Source: Mesotaenium endlicherianum
Taxonomy: Eukaryota; Streptophyta; Zygnematophyceae; Zygnematales; Mesotaeniaceae
NCBI GenBank assembly: GCA_009602735.1
Contig: WELA01001312.1
Location: 1-40,313 of the forward strand
Direction: 5' to 3'
Length of the DNA stretch: 40,313 bases
Shown here: one piece after another, positions 28,401 through 40,313 of the stretch
Layout: each line of letters starts with the position of its first letter
Position numbering within the stretch: position 1 is the stretch's first letter
The notes under the pieces: model-generated
What the model was told of the DNA's origin: nothing
What the model saw: the letters and a program-made list of their open reading frames with translations, nothing else
Database searches by the model: none
Made by a program: the position numbers and the translations under genes

Positions 28401-30865
28401 CATGGTGGACTGATGCCTGCTCTTGCATCTCACCATTCAAGCGCTGACTCTTCACTTTGGTGCACGATGACTCTGTGGACGCTTCTGTCAGCCGCCAATG
28501 CCACCAGCCCTTGTCATTCAATTCACAATTCCCGCGTGCTCTCTCCTCCAGTTGCCTCATGAAGGCCGAGGTTGGGCAGGAGGAAGGGAAGGGAATTGCT
28601 ATAACCAGCTACTCCCTGGTTTAGAGCCAGGCGGATCCTCTTCCAAGTTGTATCTCAAGCAATAGCTGCTTCTGCTGCATGAACTTGCTCATTTGTATCC
28701 TGTTGACTGCAAATTGAAGTTGTCGCGAGGGGGCAATTTTATCATTGAGCTTCACTTGACAAAGTTGGGTCATGTTCACCACGTTTTGCTTTCTGTTTGC
28801 GAGAGGCTGCAAGTAGTTGTTGCAACAAGAGCAATTTTTGAAGTGAGGTGAAGAATGCCTCAAGGGGCAAAGCGCATAGAGACACCTATGTCAGCATCAC
28901 AATGTGCAACCTTGGTTGCGGCGCTTTCCCTTTATCTGGGCATCGCGAATGGTTAGTGGGTGGCACTGTGCATTTTGTGCTTGTGTCCTACGTAGCATTT
29001 ACCATTGTCAGAAGCAGCAACAGCAACAGCACTCCTCACTGCATGCACAAAACATTTTAGAGCATTGGCATATGCATAGGCATTGGCTTTTGTGCTATGG
29101 CAATTTGTATCTAAATCAGGATAGAAGAAAAGATTTGCCACCATAAGTTATAAAGTTCGTTTGTAGCATGAAGCCATGAACAGCTGCACGAGTTTGAGGT
29201 AAAAGTTGTCACTATAGAGAGAAACTTTGTGTGTTATTTGGGTCCATTGCTCATGCAATAAAAAAAAGATCGTCTGTTTGTGTGTAGCCCTAAGAGTTGG
29301 CATTGTTTGATTTTGTATATCGTCTGCTCCTTATTAAGCTTGAAAAAGAGGTGGTGTTCATTGACTACACGTGTAAAATCAATGGAAAATGTACCCCCTT
29401 TACACATGAAGACATTTGTTTATAACAACATATCATAAGGACATTCTTTTAGAACAGTATGTTCACTGATCCAATATTGGATGCAAGAATCATGCACTAG
29501 GTACATTTGAAAAGCAACTAGTAAAAAACGATGTTCCATGTTGACTCGTCTTGGGGACATGCACATGTTTGCCAGCGCATGTTTGCCACTTCTCCAAGTG
29601 GCTAACATGCTTGGCTTTAACTTCCATGTTTCAAACTATGGAACATAGTAACACGGGACTCATTGTTAGCTGGTTTTTCCATTGATCTGTGACCAATCAA
29701 ATTGCCCACGTACAAATGTATTTAAATTTTACTTCGTGTCATGGCGAAGAATCTAGTAGCCATGTAGTGGAAATATGTGCAATAATCAAGTTTTCAACGA
29801 GCTCAAAATGCCAAAATGCTTAAACGAAGCGTGTCCAGTGACATAGCACTCTAGCTACCAAGTTCAAACATGGAAAGGCATTGATGTCGTGCGCACGCGT
29901 TGGAGCTTATTAGACATGCCAACCTATTGAGACGTAGATATCACACGTGTACCAAATTGACATTTGCAAAAAAAAAAAAATTAACATGGAACCCAGTTGT
30001 CTAAAACTTTGAATAGCAGATAATGGTGGGCAAATGCCTATTTTGTACACGTAGGGGTTGTGTCGAAAAAATAAAAAGACATTTTTCATGCTGTGTGTGC
30101 TCAACACCTAGCAAATTGACAGTGATAACCCTCAAATTTTTTGCCGTGAAAGGTCGGAGGAAAGCACACAAAGGACCCAAATTTACAATTTTGTTCATGG
30201 TTGACGTTGTTCTTGCACGTTTGTGCACCGACGAGAGTATCCACGGCACTATTTATCCTTTTTACATCTCTTATCTTAGGCAAAATCATTCAGCTCCAGA
30301 GGTTTGCGTTCCAATTATGTGGCTTATTGAGGAAATTTGTCAGTAATAAACGAGTCAAGGGGTCCTTGAGTCTCGCAGAGACTTCGCCTCATAAGAAATT
30401 GCCATAAGAGTGTCACGAAGGTGTTCAACACTTTTTCCACATTTCTTTTGTTGAAACTTGCGAACAATTTTTCAACGACATCAAGCTTTCGGCAATTTTC
30501 GCAAAAAGGACTGTGCTAGGCATTGGCACCTCTGTGCTAGTGGGTCGCACAAGGTAAGCACTCACTGACCTAAGTGCTGTGGGTATAAACCCCCCCCAAC
30601 CAGGGTGAAAAGCCCACAGCTTATGAGGTGTAAGGGCATGAATAATACTAGAGGTCTAGATTGGGCACTATTGGGCAGCGAAGAGAGATTGCAGCACATT
30701 CACTAAGCAATAAGTGAGCTATGAAAACCATGTGAAGAGCCAAAACGACATCCTACATTATTGAGCTAGAGTGCGAGGTGTAGGGAGCGCGATAGCTTTC
30801 GTGAGTGATCAGCTATATCATGGCCGAGCTAGGTAGCACCGCGCAGGGGGGGGCGAGAACGTGCC
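28401..30865. other. Intergenic region, no gene seen
   Basis: Mostly AT-richer than the gene region, with short frames only. It should include the 3' UTR of the upstream gene. A short C-run (about 30591-30598) and an A-run (29968-29981) are present. No protein or RNA gene was recognised. Confidence 0.5.
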
Positions 30866-31290
30866 TTGAGGCAGCTGTGGTTGCCATCCACGTGCTCTGT
30901 CTCTGAGCGGCCCAAGCTTCAGCCTCCTGCTGGTGTTGTTCCCCAAGGCGGGGCGGGGAGGGGCGAGATGAGGTTCCGGTGTGTGCGTGTGCAATATGGG
31001 CATGTGCGCATGGTTGCGTGTGCCTGCGTGGGCGCGTGCGTGTGCGCGGGGGCGTGCGTTCATGTCTAGACGCGTCGGCTGCTTGGGTCGCGACATGGCG
31101 TGATGTGCAAGGCTACCCGGCGCAAGGGGCGGCGATGGCGGGGGTGCCCAGCTGGCAAAGGTCCCGGCGCAGGAGCCGGCTTGAGTTGCCACACCTCAGC
31201 CACCACGTTAGCCTTGCCCTCCCCCTCTTTGGAGCCGCCTGCTGCCTCTGCTGCGCATGAGCCTCCCAGCGGGGGGGAGTGGGGCGAGCG
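30866..31290 (+). repeat. GC-rich duplicated segment, copy 1
   Basis: Contains, in order, a GAGCGGCCCAAGCTTCAGCC-type start, a GTGCGTGTGCG tract (30975-31066) and a segment GCAAAGGTCCCGGCGCAGGA (31155-31174) that match the same three parts of copy 2. Where copy 2 has CTG, this copy has TGA in the shared frame, so it does not look coding. Confidence 0.55.
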
Positions 31291-31431
31291 AGGTGGAGCG
31301 GGGGCTGGTGGGAAAGCAAACGCAACGGGGAAGGGTGAATAAGGGCGTGCTCGGGGCTCAGGGGTGGGGGCGCGTGTTGAGAGCCGGGTGAGGACGCCGC
31401 CCTTGCTTGCCTGCGTGCGCCTCTGGTTGTT

Positions 31432-31840
31432 GTGTCTGAGCGAGAGCGTGGCAAGCCTTCTGCCTCTGCCCTCTGCTACCCTCCCACCCGCAACAGGGCT
31501 GATGAAAGGTCAAGCCATGCGTGCGTGCGCTGGCGCGCATGTCATTGTGCGTGCGTGCGTGCGAGCGCGTGTTCGCATGTGCGTCTGCGTGTGGGTGCGT
31601 GGGCGCGTGCGGGGGCACGCGTGCGTGAGTGGTGTGGGGGCGTGTGCGGATGTTGTTGTGCGATGCGTGATGCGGCGTGTTGTGCAAAGCCAGATAGCAC
31701 AGCTGTTTTGTTTGCAAAGATCTTGGCGCAGGAGTCGGCCCTGGTTGCCACCTCAGCCGCCAGGTTAGGCCCCCCGTCCGCCACCTCAGCCGTCACCCTG
31801 CTGTGACTCCTTCTAATGCCACCAGGGATGGCATTGCCAC
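31432..31840 (+). repeat. GC-rich duplicated segment, copy 2
   Basis: Matches copy 1: a TGAGCGAGAGCGTGGCAAGCC start, a longer GTGCGTGCGTGCG tract (31518-31650), then GCAAAGATCTTGGCGCAGGA (31714-31733) and TCGGCCCTGGTTGCCACCTCAGCC. The spacing of about 560 bases between copies suggests a tandem duplication that has diverged. Confidence 0.55.
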
Positions 31841-32926
31841 TGTCACTGCGGAGGTGGTGCCGTTGCTGCCAGGGGGGCAGGTAGCGGCAGGGGTGGCAAG
31901 CGGTGAGGGCGGCCGACTTGCTGAGCCTGGGCATCGGAGCGTCCCTCTGCCCGCCATTGCACTGCTTGAGGGGTCGGCTAAATTTTATGCTGACCCAGCC
32001 TAGGCTAGGAAGCGGCAGGCGGGCAGCCGATCAGTCCGCTCCACGCCATTCCGACTCTCGGCCACATGTTGCTCCCGCATCTCGCGTTCCGTCCCCTCCC
32101 ATGCCCTTTCTTGCCCTTCCGTCTCATGCTCTTTAGTCTTGGGCACAACCTCCCTCCCCCGCTTGATTCCTCTAAAAGCAAATGGCCCCACACTGGCGGA
32201 GATGGGCACGGGCTTTTGAATGTGCCCCTCTTTTCATTGGCATCGTGATAGGTGGCAAGAATGTTCATGAAACAAGTTCTTGCTTGAGCACAAAATCCAC
32301 TCAGCCTCGCCCTCACTCCCACCCCTAAACCCGAAACCCTTATTCCCCACCATTTTTTGTTGTTCCCAATCACATGCACGCACTGGTGTGCAACCTGAAC
32401 AGGAGCCTAGGACTCTTATGCATATAGCTCAGTTGCAAAGGCTAGCACGCCGTGGTCAAAAGCTTGGGCATACTGTTAAGATTAGGGTTAGAATTAGGAT
32501 CTGAGACTTTGGACCCCAGAGCCAGGGTCTGTTGCCCTGGTCTTTGGATAGGCAACAATGTGTTTTTTGGTGAGCTGACTTGCGCTCGAAGCCGGGCTTT
32601 TGGTGGAAGAGCAGAGGTGGCGGGTTGGCTGGCCCTCTGGGCTGACGCGGATCCTATTGCGGTGTATGTGCGAGTGTGCATTAGTACCTGAGTGTCTTTG
32701 TGCGTGTTTGTGCACGTGTTTGCACGTGTGGGGTTGGCGGCGCGATGTTTTGGGGGTATGGTCGTGCACGTTAGTACATGGGCGCTCATGTGCTTTGGTG
32801 AGCACCCGTAGGCATACGTGTGTACTATATATGCTTGCGTGTCTGTGCTGAGCGTGTATATCTGCTTGCATGTGTGTGTGCTTGTGCATTGTACATGCGT
32901 GAGCACAGTGCGTGCGTGGGCTTACG
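31841..32926. other. No gene recognised
   Basis: A possible frame continues to 32003 (Gly/Ala/Pro-rich, unlike any known family). The second half is GT-rich. One short TTAGGGTTAG occurs near 32479 but is not an array. Confidence 0.4.
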
Positions 32927-32930
32927 TCTC

Positions 32931-33026
<96 letters not shown>
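32927..33026 (+). repeat. CT dinucleotide microsatellite
   Basis: About 100 bases of CT repeat with two small interruptions, followed at once by CGCAG, which looks like a splice acceptor with an extreme pyrimidine tract. Confidence 0.95.
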
Positions 33027-33029
<3 letters not shown>

Positions 33030-34382
33030 GGCAAGAGTTGCCAATGGCGCACCCAAAGTCGGCTCAAGTCAGTCATTCTACCACCCCCATTTCTGCATCC
33101 AGCTCTGTAAGCGCCTGCTGCCGTCTCTGCACTTGTCGTCCTTCAGTTGCCCCGAGCCTTAAACCTCACATGCTTGAGGTGAGTGGACTCTCACACGTGA
33201 TGGTTGACCCTCAAGCTTGACCTCCTCGGTTGGCGTGCCCTGAGGGGATTTTCCACGAGCTAAATCCGCATGCTTCAATGAACCTCTACGCCCTTGCTAG
33301 TCAGCGCTAGGATTTGTTTATTATTCTGTTATCACATGAAGGTGGTAGAGAGATGTGCTTCTTCTTCTCCAGTGGTACGCAGCATTAACTTACTACCTCT
33401 TTCTCAAGATCTACTCGTGCCCGAGTTTTTCTTCGCACCAAAAATGATGGAATAATGTATCAATGGTACATGATATATAACTGTCAATAATTGTGTTGAT
33501 CGTCGCAACTTGCCCTTGTCCGAGGAATCTTCTCGCTTTCAACATTTTGCATGGTACACATGCACCTCTACTTTGTTAACCTTCCAATTCAATGACGTTG
33601 TGGCACACTAAATGCACATGTCAATGCACAATGTGGTCGCACGCCACTGTTGTTTGTAGTGCATGTCATTTTTGTGTGCTACATGTGCCTACTCAAGCGT
33701 TGTGTGACATGCAAAGTGCCTATACTTGGTACGCAACAACGGTAGCTCTTTACAAAATCAAGTGGCAGACCTTTATTACCAGTAGGCATACTATATGTCC
33801 CTTTTTTTTCTGGCAAGAACTTAGGGGCAATAAGCACAACACTTAGAACAAAGGCTAGGTAAGTAATGCGAAAATTCTTCAATCGAGAAAAAGCAACACC
33901 ACTGTGTGTAGAAAGTAGACGTATATAATGAGCCTACAACGAATGAATTAGTAGAGCCTTTTCCACAATTTTACGGCATAATTGTGATTAAAAACAACAA
34001 AGAGCCCAAATTGTAAATAAAGAAATATACTTGAGAAAGTGAAAATTAGTGACTTAAAATACTGAACTCTTACGACCAAAAACTTTCTCCAGAGATCTTC
34101 AATTCCATAAGGTGCTAAAGTGACTCCAAAAATAGATAAAAAACACAACCAAATAATGACAAAAATGTCGACGCAGGCTACGTACATGCCGTATGAACAC
34201 GCACACAAATTTGCGACCCTCGATGACAAGGGATGGAGGGTCTATAAAAGAGCGAGCATAATCGAGAAGGAGTACGAGGCTATAGACGGCAGGGGTACGC
34301 GAGCAGAGACTGGAGGGATGCGCTAAGAGAGACCACAAGGATACGCGAGCAGAGATCGCAGGGGTAAGTGCTGACGGAGTTA
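33027..34382. other. No gene recognised
   Basis: The first 150 bases could be an exon after the CT tract (short Ser/Pro-rich frames) but nothing confirms it. The remainder is AT-rich. Near the end a short repeat, TACGCGAGCAGAGA, occurs twice (about 34296 and 34341). Confidence 0.4.
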
Positions 34383-35010
34383 TTGGAGAAGGGATTCATC
34401 CTAGAGCGAGTGTCCATTTACAGCGCCAGTCTTATTTGTGAAGAAAAAGGATGGGACTATGAGGATGTGTGTCGACTACCGAGCACTCAATAAGATCACC
34501 GTCAAGAACAGGTACCCACTTCCACGAGTGGACGAGTTGATTGACAGGCTTGTCGGGGCCAAGTATTTCTCGAAGATCAATTTGAGGAGTGGCTATCATC
34601 AGGTACAGATTGCGAAACGAGATGTTTAGAAGACTGCTTTCAGGACTCGCTATGGGTTGTTCAAGTTCATAGTCATGCCTTTGGATTGACTAATGCCCTG
34701 CTACATTCGTGGGACTCATGAATAGTATCTTCAGACCCTACTTGGACCAGTTTGTGGTGGTGTTTTTGGACGACATCTTGACCTACTCGAAGACCTTGGA
34801 AGAGCATGTGGAGCATCTGAGGAAGGTTGTGGAGGTCTTGAGAGATCACAAGGTTTATGGGAAGATGAGCAAGTGCGACTTCAGTCTCAAGGAGGTCAAG
34901 TTTTTTAGGCACATAGGAGTTGAAGGAGTCAAGATTGACAGAAGAAGGTGCAAGCAGTCAGAGATTAGCCGGTACCCGCTGATATTCATCAACTCAGGAG
35001 TTTCCTCGAC
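34383..35010 (+). pseudogene. Reverse transcriptase of element C
   Basis: Blocks in order: [53 protein letters not shown], the catalytic FLDD in VVVFLDDILTYS (near 34770), and KMSKCDF. A TAG at 34627-34629, single-base losses near 34682 and 34697, and a shift near 34930 break the frame. It is a fossil, though all main motifs can be traced. Confidence 0.85.
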
Positions 35011-36450
35011 ATGGCGAATTATTATCGACGCTCCATCGAAGGGTTTGCCAAGGTGTGTGCACCGCTCACGGAAATGTTGAAGAAGCAGGAGAAGTGGCTA
35101 TGGGGTGACAAGGAGCAACAAGTCTTTGAGAAGATCAAGGAATTGTTGACACAGGCATCTGTGTTGGCAATCGCCAGTCCAGAGCTTCCTTTTAGCATCA
35201 TCTCGGACGCATCAAATTTTGCAGTGGGAGCCATTCTTCTCCAGGGCAAAGGGTTCCAATCTGTGGCATACGAGAGCAGGAAAATGAGTCCTGCCGAGCA
35301 AAACTATGCAGCACACGAGCAGGCTTTCAAGATTTGGCGATATTATGTGGACGGCAGGAAGGTGTTCATCAAGACCGACCACAAAAGCTTGGAGAAGTTT
35401 ATGACGCAGCCAACATTGACACCAAGACAAGCAAGGTGGTCGGAGTTTCTGCAACAGTTTGACCACGAGATTGGGTATTTACCTGGGACGATCAATCCTG
35501 CAGATGCTTTATCCAGGGTGTGCCACCTTGCAGCTGTCTCAATCATCAAGGACAATCTGGTCTTCAAGGAGAAGCTTCAAAAAGGCTATGAGAAGGACCC
35601 AAAGTTTGCTGATGGTGGAGCAGCTGAGTTCAACTCGAGTATGCAAACGAAGGACGGCATATGGTATTATGGTGATTCCAAGAGAGTGGTAGTACCTGAC
35701 ATCAAGGAGCTACGAGACTTACTACTTGCGAAGGATCACGACTGCTTATATGGTGGACACCATAAAGGCATGAACACGGCAAGCGTGCTGAAGCAAGAGT
35801 ACTCTTGGAGAAATATGGACAAGGACATCGAAGAGTGGATCAGGAGTTGCGATGCGTGCCAGCGGAACAAGACACTGAATCAAAAGAAGGGAGGTACCTT
35901 GCAACCCCTGCCTATTCCAAAGGATCCTTGGGAGCAGATTGCTATAGACTTCATCACATCTTTACCAGTGAGTGGTGAAGGGCACGATGCATTATGGGTT
36001 GCGTCTAATAGACTCATCAAGATGGCACACTTCATTCCCACGAAGGAGACTAGTACGGCAGCAGATGTGGCACGGCTATTCTTTGATCATATTTTCAGGC
36101 TACATGGGTTGCCAAAGGTGATTGTTTTAGACCGGAATCCAAGGTTTACTAGCAACTTTTGGCGGTCATTGTTTACTTTGATGGGGACCAAGCTGAGTAT
36201 GAGCAGTTCCTATCATCCACAGACAGACGGACAGAGTGAGAGGCTCAACAGAACTTTGCAAAAGGTGCTCAAGAGTTTCACTATGGAGGACCCTTCAGAG
36301 TGGGACAAGAAGCTGCCAGGGTTGGAGTATGCCTACAACAACAGCATGCACGGATCGACCAAGCAGTCTCCATTCGCTGTGGTTTGTGGAAGAGAAGTAT
36401 ATCATCCAGGGAACACCCTGTTTGGAGAAGGCCTAAGAGACTCGGGTTAA
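35011..36450 (+). pseudogene. RNase H and integrase of element C
   Basis: A single open frame of 479 residues. It begins at MANYYRRSIEGF (end of RT), then RNase H (IISDASNFAVGAILLQ, KTDHKSL), the integrase zinc domain (DHDCLYGGHH ... CDACQRNK), and the DDE core (AIDFITSLP, VLDRNPRF, HPQTDGQSERLNR). The catalytic Asp, Asp and Glu are all present. The frame ends in a TAA at 36448-36450, within the integrase C-terminal region. Confidence 0.88.
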
Positions 36451-36817
36451 TATTACACAAGCGTATATGGAGCAAATGGCCAAGACTTGGGACATGGCGA
36501 AGACATGTATTCGGAAAGCACAAGAAGAGCAGGTCAAGCATGCTAATAAGCATCGGAGGAAAGTGATATTCCTTGTGGGTGACAAAGTACTCTTGTCAAG
36601 AGAGAACCTACCTTCCACAGGCTAGAGGAAATTGCGGGCACGGTTCACAGGTCCTTTACTGGTGCTCAAGCAAGTTAACTATAAAATCGAACTTCCTTCA
36701 GGCTGACGTATCCATGATGTGTTCCATGTCAGTTGTTTGCAGCCATACGTTGACCCAAATGAAGGACACCCATGACAACTAACAACACTGCCACCACCCG
36801 TTGATATCGATGATATA
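36451..36817 (+). pseudogene. Integrase C-terminal region of element C
   Basis: Frames are broken, but QAYMEQMAKT-like and HRRKVIFLVGDKVLLS-like pieces (about 36455-36600) match the usual chromovirus tail, followed by a region that in intact elements gives the PHPVFHVS-like motif (GCTGACGTATCCATGATGTGTTCC near 36701). At least two frameshifts are needed. Confidence 0.65.
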
Positions 36818-37036
36818 TTGGAGTATGAAGTGGAGGCGATTGTCGGCGATCGAAGAGTCAAGCGAGGTCAACGACTTGTTCAAGAGTATCTGGTCAAGTG
36901 GAAAGGCTACCATGCGGACGACAATACTTGGGAGCGGGGGGCCAACTTGACTCATTGTAAGAGTAAGTTAAGACGTTATCTGCAGAATGCGTCGAGGACG
37001 TCGCATCTTGAGGAGGGGAATAATGTAAGGTCATAG
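36818..37036 (+). pseudogene. Chromodomain of element C
   Basis: The frame reads YEVEAIVGDRRVKRGQRL, then QEYLVKWKGYHADDNTWE and a helix-like end. YLVKWKGY and NTWE identify it as a chromodomain. It ends at 37036 shortly after the possible PPT, so the end of the coding region may overlap it. Confidence 0.88.
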
Positions 37037-37160
37037 GTTTATAAAGTGCATTTTTGAGTTTCATGAAAGTATGTCTTGATTGTAAAGAAGTGTAGAGTGC
37101 ATGTTTGTGATTATTTTGATATAAAGTTCGTCAAATTTGGTCAAGTATTGAGAGAGTTAT

Positions 37161-38397
37161 TGTAATGAATCAGTTCATTATTTATTTAATTAGTTGCATA
37201 CATAAACATAACACTAAATAAGTATCATGTCAATATACTCACATGTGCGAGTTCATCTAAATGAATGTATGTCGATGTAATGCGAGTTTACTTACTTTGT
37301 CGAAAAAGTCACAATGTACTGTGCTGACTTTGTTGAAAAGGTCAGCAGGATGACTTTTGTATCATAGATAGTTTGCTGAGATTTATATATCAGTTATATA
37401 CAGGATATAATATCAGTAGGTTGACATATAATAAACTCGCTTGATATTAGTAAGTATACTTAGCTTCAGTACGCTGTAGATAGATATATTCATTTAGGTT
37501 ATTATTTGTAGATTGGCGCATGTGACCGTAGTATACTGAAAGTCGGGAGGTCGACTGAGATTCGGTAAGCCGATGTCCTACCAGTGTGGTTAACTCCTGG
37601 GTAGGCGCAACCGTTGTCGGTCAACTGAACAGTTAGGACTTCAGTTAACCGACCAATTGATATGGTCGTTATACCTAGATCCGTGGGTCCCAACTTAAAC
37701 GGGTTTCCCACAAAACGGCGCACCTTGCGCCGTGGTCAAACAGGTAGTCACTAGGTACATAGCAGGCTGGGATCTCGTGTTTCCTCATTCTGGACAGTAG
37801 GCTTTACAGTCGGATTTCTACTTGCAAGTCATGTGTGCACTTTTGGGTTCGTTCTAATGACCAGCCTTCACAGAAATTGACATGGCTGCTTCGTCTGCGC
37901 TCCAAATGGGGCGAACTAGGACTTTTCGGAAAGGTCTCGTCAAGATGCATCCGTTACCGTTAAGGTTGCTCAATTTGGAGTAGTAGCAATGTTATGCCCC
38001 ATGACATTTCGGGGTCACACAGCGGACAGATTCCAGTGTTTTGCACCTAAGTCAGTGGGATGTGTTCTAGCTACATGATGGTCATCTGAATGAGAGCGCC
38101 TTTGCTATTTTAGTCCCCTGATGTCGTGCATGTGCTATACATGCTTGCATGCCTGGTAGGCAAGAGGCCATGAGTTTCTAAAGGAGAAGCTCAAGTCCTC
38201 AAGCTCGCCTCTTACTTGTGTCTCATGTTAGTGTGCAACAATGGCACACTACGGTAAGTGAGTCAAGGGTTATAGATGAGTAAACGGAATTCTTGTAAGG
38301 GCGAAGGTCGCTCCCTGATTTCACACGCTTCCACCTATCTCTGATCTTATATATTTAAATGAAATATATTAATCTTCAATAAGCATGATCCATTTCA
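37161..38397 (+). repeat. Diverged A-type LTR (LTR-D), 3' limit uncertain
   Basis: The start TGTAATGAATCAGTTCATT is fixed by the shared start at 9002. Inside, GTCCTACCAGTGTGGTTAACTC (37571-37592) matches the A-family LTRs (reverse strand near 17780 and 6280), so the two LTR types are related. The possible end is CCATTTCA at 38397, as in the A LTRs. At about 1.24 kb it is longer than the A LTRs, so an insertion may be present. No tRNA-type primer site follows. Confidence 0.5.
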
Positions 38398-40269
38398 GTT
38401 ATGGATTTCCGAAATTAAATTTGTTTTGAGGTCGGTTGACGACTGTCCTTAATTCACGGTGAGCGCATCCGATGGATTGACCGACAGCGTCAAGCGATCT
38501 GGCCCCACAGAGTGAACTCGAACCTTCACGTAAGTTCGGTTGACGCGGAGTGCCGACTAGGTCGATTTACCTAGAGTTTAGCCTAGCTCGCCTAAGATAG
38601 AATATTCTAGTAATGTCGATGCATGCATGTGGACCTCAAATCGACCCGACACGTCAGATGAGACTGATTGAGCTGATCGAGTTTGAGAACCATTCAAATC
38701 ATCCAATGTTGTTAGTGTCTAGTCTAATTTTGCTAGTAGCCATGATTGGCGCAACAGTGCTTACTATGCATAAAATGACCCAAGTCAACTCGGGCGCCCA
38801 CAATTTTGTTTTCACAGGTCGGAGGGTCTCACACGGTGAATATTCTGGAAGGGACAATTTGACAAACACTTAGGAAAATCCGTTGCTAAGCAGCTCTCCT
38901 GTCTATGGAGGAGTTAGGTCAGAAAAGTATAAATAGGCATGTCGTGCGGTAGGAGGTCGGGTGCGTATCAATGACACAAGCAATGCATAATATGCAAGCA
39001 GGCTTTGCTGCAATGAAGTCTATAATACATGTGGCTTTATAGCCAAACGATAGTCACGCGTCAAATGTTTTAATTAAGGAGTGAGTACTCTCTAGAGTGA
39101 GCACCTCAAGACTGTAATCTGGTAGGAAAACAACTAAAGAAGTCTGGCCCAAAAGATCACTGGAAGCACATCATGATCTTCAAGAGTAGTCCTATGGCAG
39201 GGGGTATAAGCTGTGACTTTGCTCACCACTTGTGAAGTTTGTTCTAGTGATTGGAAGCCAGCAAGGCTTGCTCTTCACAAGAGAGAGACTAAGTGGTCCT
39301 GAAACCACAAGAGATAAAAGTGTAAGCTTTACTGATAATTTCTGTGACTTACAAGTGGCATAATGGGACTTCTAAAAAGATGTTTTTTTAGGGACATCTC
39401 TAGCACTTATAATCCCGAAAACCCGGCGTCGTATGCGGCGGATCCAATGCATGTAGTCACTCTAGGAGGCTCTCTTTTGTCCACTAATGTGTACAAGGCA
39501 TGTACTAGCACTCCTATAGGCTAAGCATAACTCAAACCAATCAAAGCAAAGCACGTAGAATATGCTAAGTGTCTCTCATTGGTGGAGCTTACCTTGGGTA
39601 GTTCTACCTAGATAGCGCCTCAAAAGTGAATCCGAAACTTGAGGAAGCTTCCTCTAGGAGTAGGTGATGCACTCACCAAGTTATAGTCTCAATGATGCAC
39701 TTATACTATGGGCATGCAAGGCTTATGTAGTCTAAAAGGCTCGCGGATTTGTGCGCACAAAGTTAGGGGTCCTTCGGGTCACGAATAGTCAACATTGTCA
39801 CCTTTGGGTGCATTAAGTCACACGTTGGCCATTTAGTGTGATTCCGCTAGGTGCCGAAAGAAGTGCGGACTAGATCGCGTCTATCTCGCTCGATAATTAA
39901 CCAAATGACGCGAAACCTGTGCCATTCGGAAGATGCTTCGACGCGCTACACTTTGGTGACTCGGAAATCTAGAGAAGGTCCACATATAGATACGTAAAGT
40001 CAATGCAAAGTTGGTCTTCCTAGGTTGATGGTTCACACACGTAGAGCTTGGTTTTGTACGTCAACCTCGACTTAATAAATCATGACAGGCATAACTACTT
40101 CATTTCTTATCAGTTATCACTTCTATAAATTTCTACGGGTTTGTAATGACAAGGCCTTACATCCTACATCATTTGTGAGCAGTTTCTTGCTACTCACAAT
40201 GTTTAGGATGATTGCAACTAGTTCCTTTCCTCGTGAGTCACTACACTTCCACTAGGGCACTCTGCCCCT

Positions 40270-40271
<2 letters not shown>
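38398..40271. other. No gene recognised
   Basis: Short frames only. The longest (38613-38873) has one hydrophobic stretch but no other coding sign. No repeat of note was found until the GA run. Confidence 0.5.

Positions 40272-40313
<42 letters not shown>
40272..40313 (+). repeat. GA dinucleotide microsatellite at window end
   Basis: A GA run of about 42 bases that continues to the window edge. Confidence 0.95.

Larger units (their letters stand above)
34383..37160 (+). mobile_element. Element C: 5'-truncated Ty3/gypsy chromovirus
   Basis: Starts inside RT and continues through RNase H, integrase and chromodomain. Gag, protease and 5' LTR are missing. It differs from A clearly in sequence (for example ITSLPVSGEGHD against [12 protein letters not shown]) and lacks ORF3 between the chromodomain and the LTR-like sequence downstream. 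A purine run GAGGAGGGGAA at 37010-37020 followed by TGTAAGG at 37024 is a possible PPT and LTR start. Confidence 0.85.

Noticed and set aside
30975..31650. GTGCG tracts as a CRISPR-like array
   Set aside because: No regular repeat-spacer units; this is eukaryotic low-complexity DNA.
32478..32500. TTAGGGTTAG resembling telomere repeat
   Set aside because: A single short match with no array.
32818..33162. Frames of Ser/Leu or Arg/Glu repeats over the CT tract
   Set aside because: They are translations of a microsatellite.
38613..38873. 86-residue frame with one hydrophobic segment
   Set aside because: No homology, no splice or promoter context; length is expected by chance.

Overview
This is eukaryotic nuclear DNA with about half its length in nested, decayed Ty3/gypsy retrotransposons and a multi-exon host gene region between about 20.6 and 28.4 kb. 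A green plant lineage is likely. One element has a primer-binding site close to the plant initiator tRNA-Met type, two pol genes end in chromodomains, and the host exons carry a motif resembling the plant SPL/NZZ-SPEAR (TIE) signature. GC-rich exons with poly-alanine and GT/GC-rich low-complexity introns look algal. A charophyte (streptophyte) alga is my best guess, but the sequence does not prove it.

Layout. From 78 to 6611 (minus strand) lies a broken chromovirus copy, called A' here, with its 5' LTR at 5905-6611. From 6612 to about 20170 lie two separated pieces of an older minus-strand gypsy element, B: its integrase end at 7495-9000 and its gag at 18084-19309. Between them sits a plus-strand relative of A', element A (9163-17392), plus a stray related LTR fragment (9002-9162) and an inverted LTR (17393-18083). 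The two A-family copies share an unusual plan: gag, then protease-RT-RNase H-integrase-chromodomain, then a spacer, then an extra ORF (intact in A: 15205-16851, 548 residues) before the 3' LTR. Both copies look non-autonomous because of stops, frameshifts and deletions. B ends in a degenerate PHD finger instead of a chromodomain.

The host region has at least four exons that splice in the same phase (about 20666-21465, 21880-22725, 23413-24474, 25213-25464). Two further exons (about 26035-27195 and 28197-28400) may be alternative 3' exons or a second gene. Exons 1 and 2 each carry a basic leader followed by RG[YH]GIAHLE[KM]LR, so they look like an exon duplication. Several exons end in EAR-like leucine motifs next to the splice donor. 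This pattern fits a transcriptional co-repressor adaptor of SPEAR type, but that is inference from short motifs. The 5' end is not visible, and the retrotransposon nest lies directly upstream.

From 28.4 to 34.4 kb I see no convincing gene, only a duplicated GC-rich segment, GT-rich tracts and a CT microsatellite. A third, 5'-truncated chromovirus (C, plus strand, 34383-37160) follows, then a diverged A-type LTR from 37161, then about 1.9 kb without recognisable genes, ending in a GA microsatellite.
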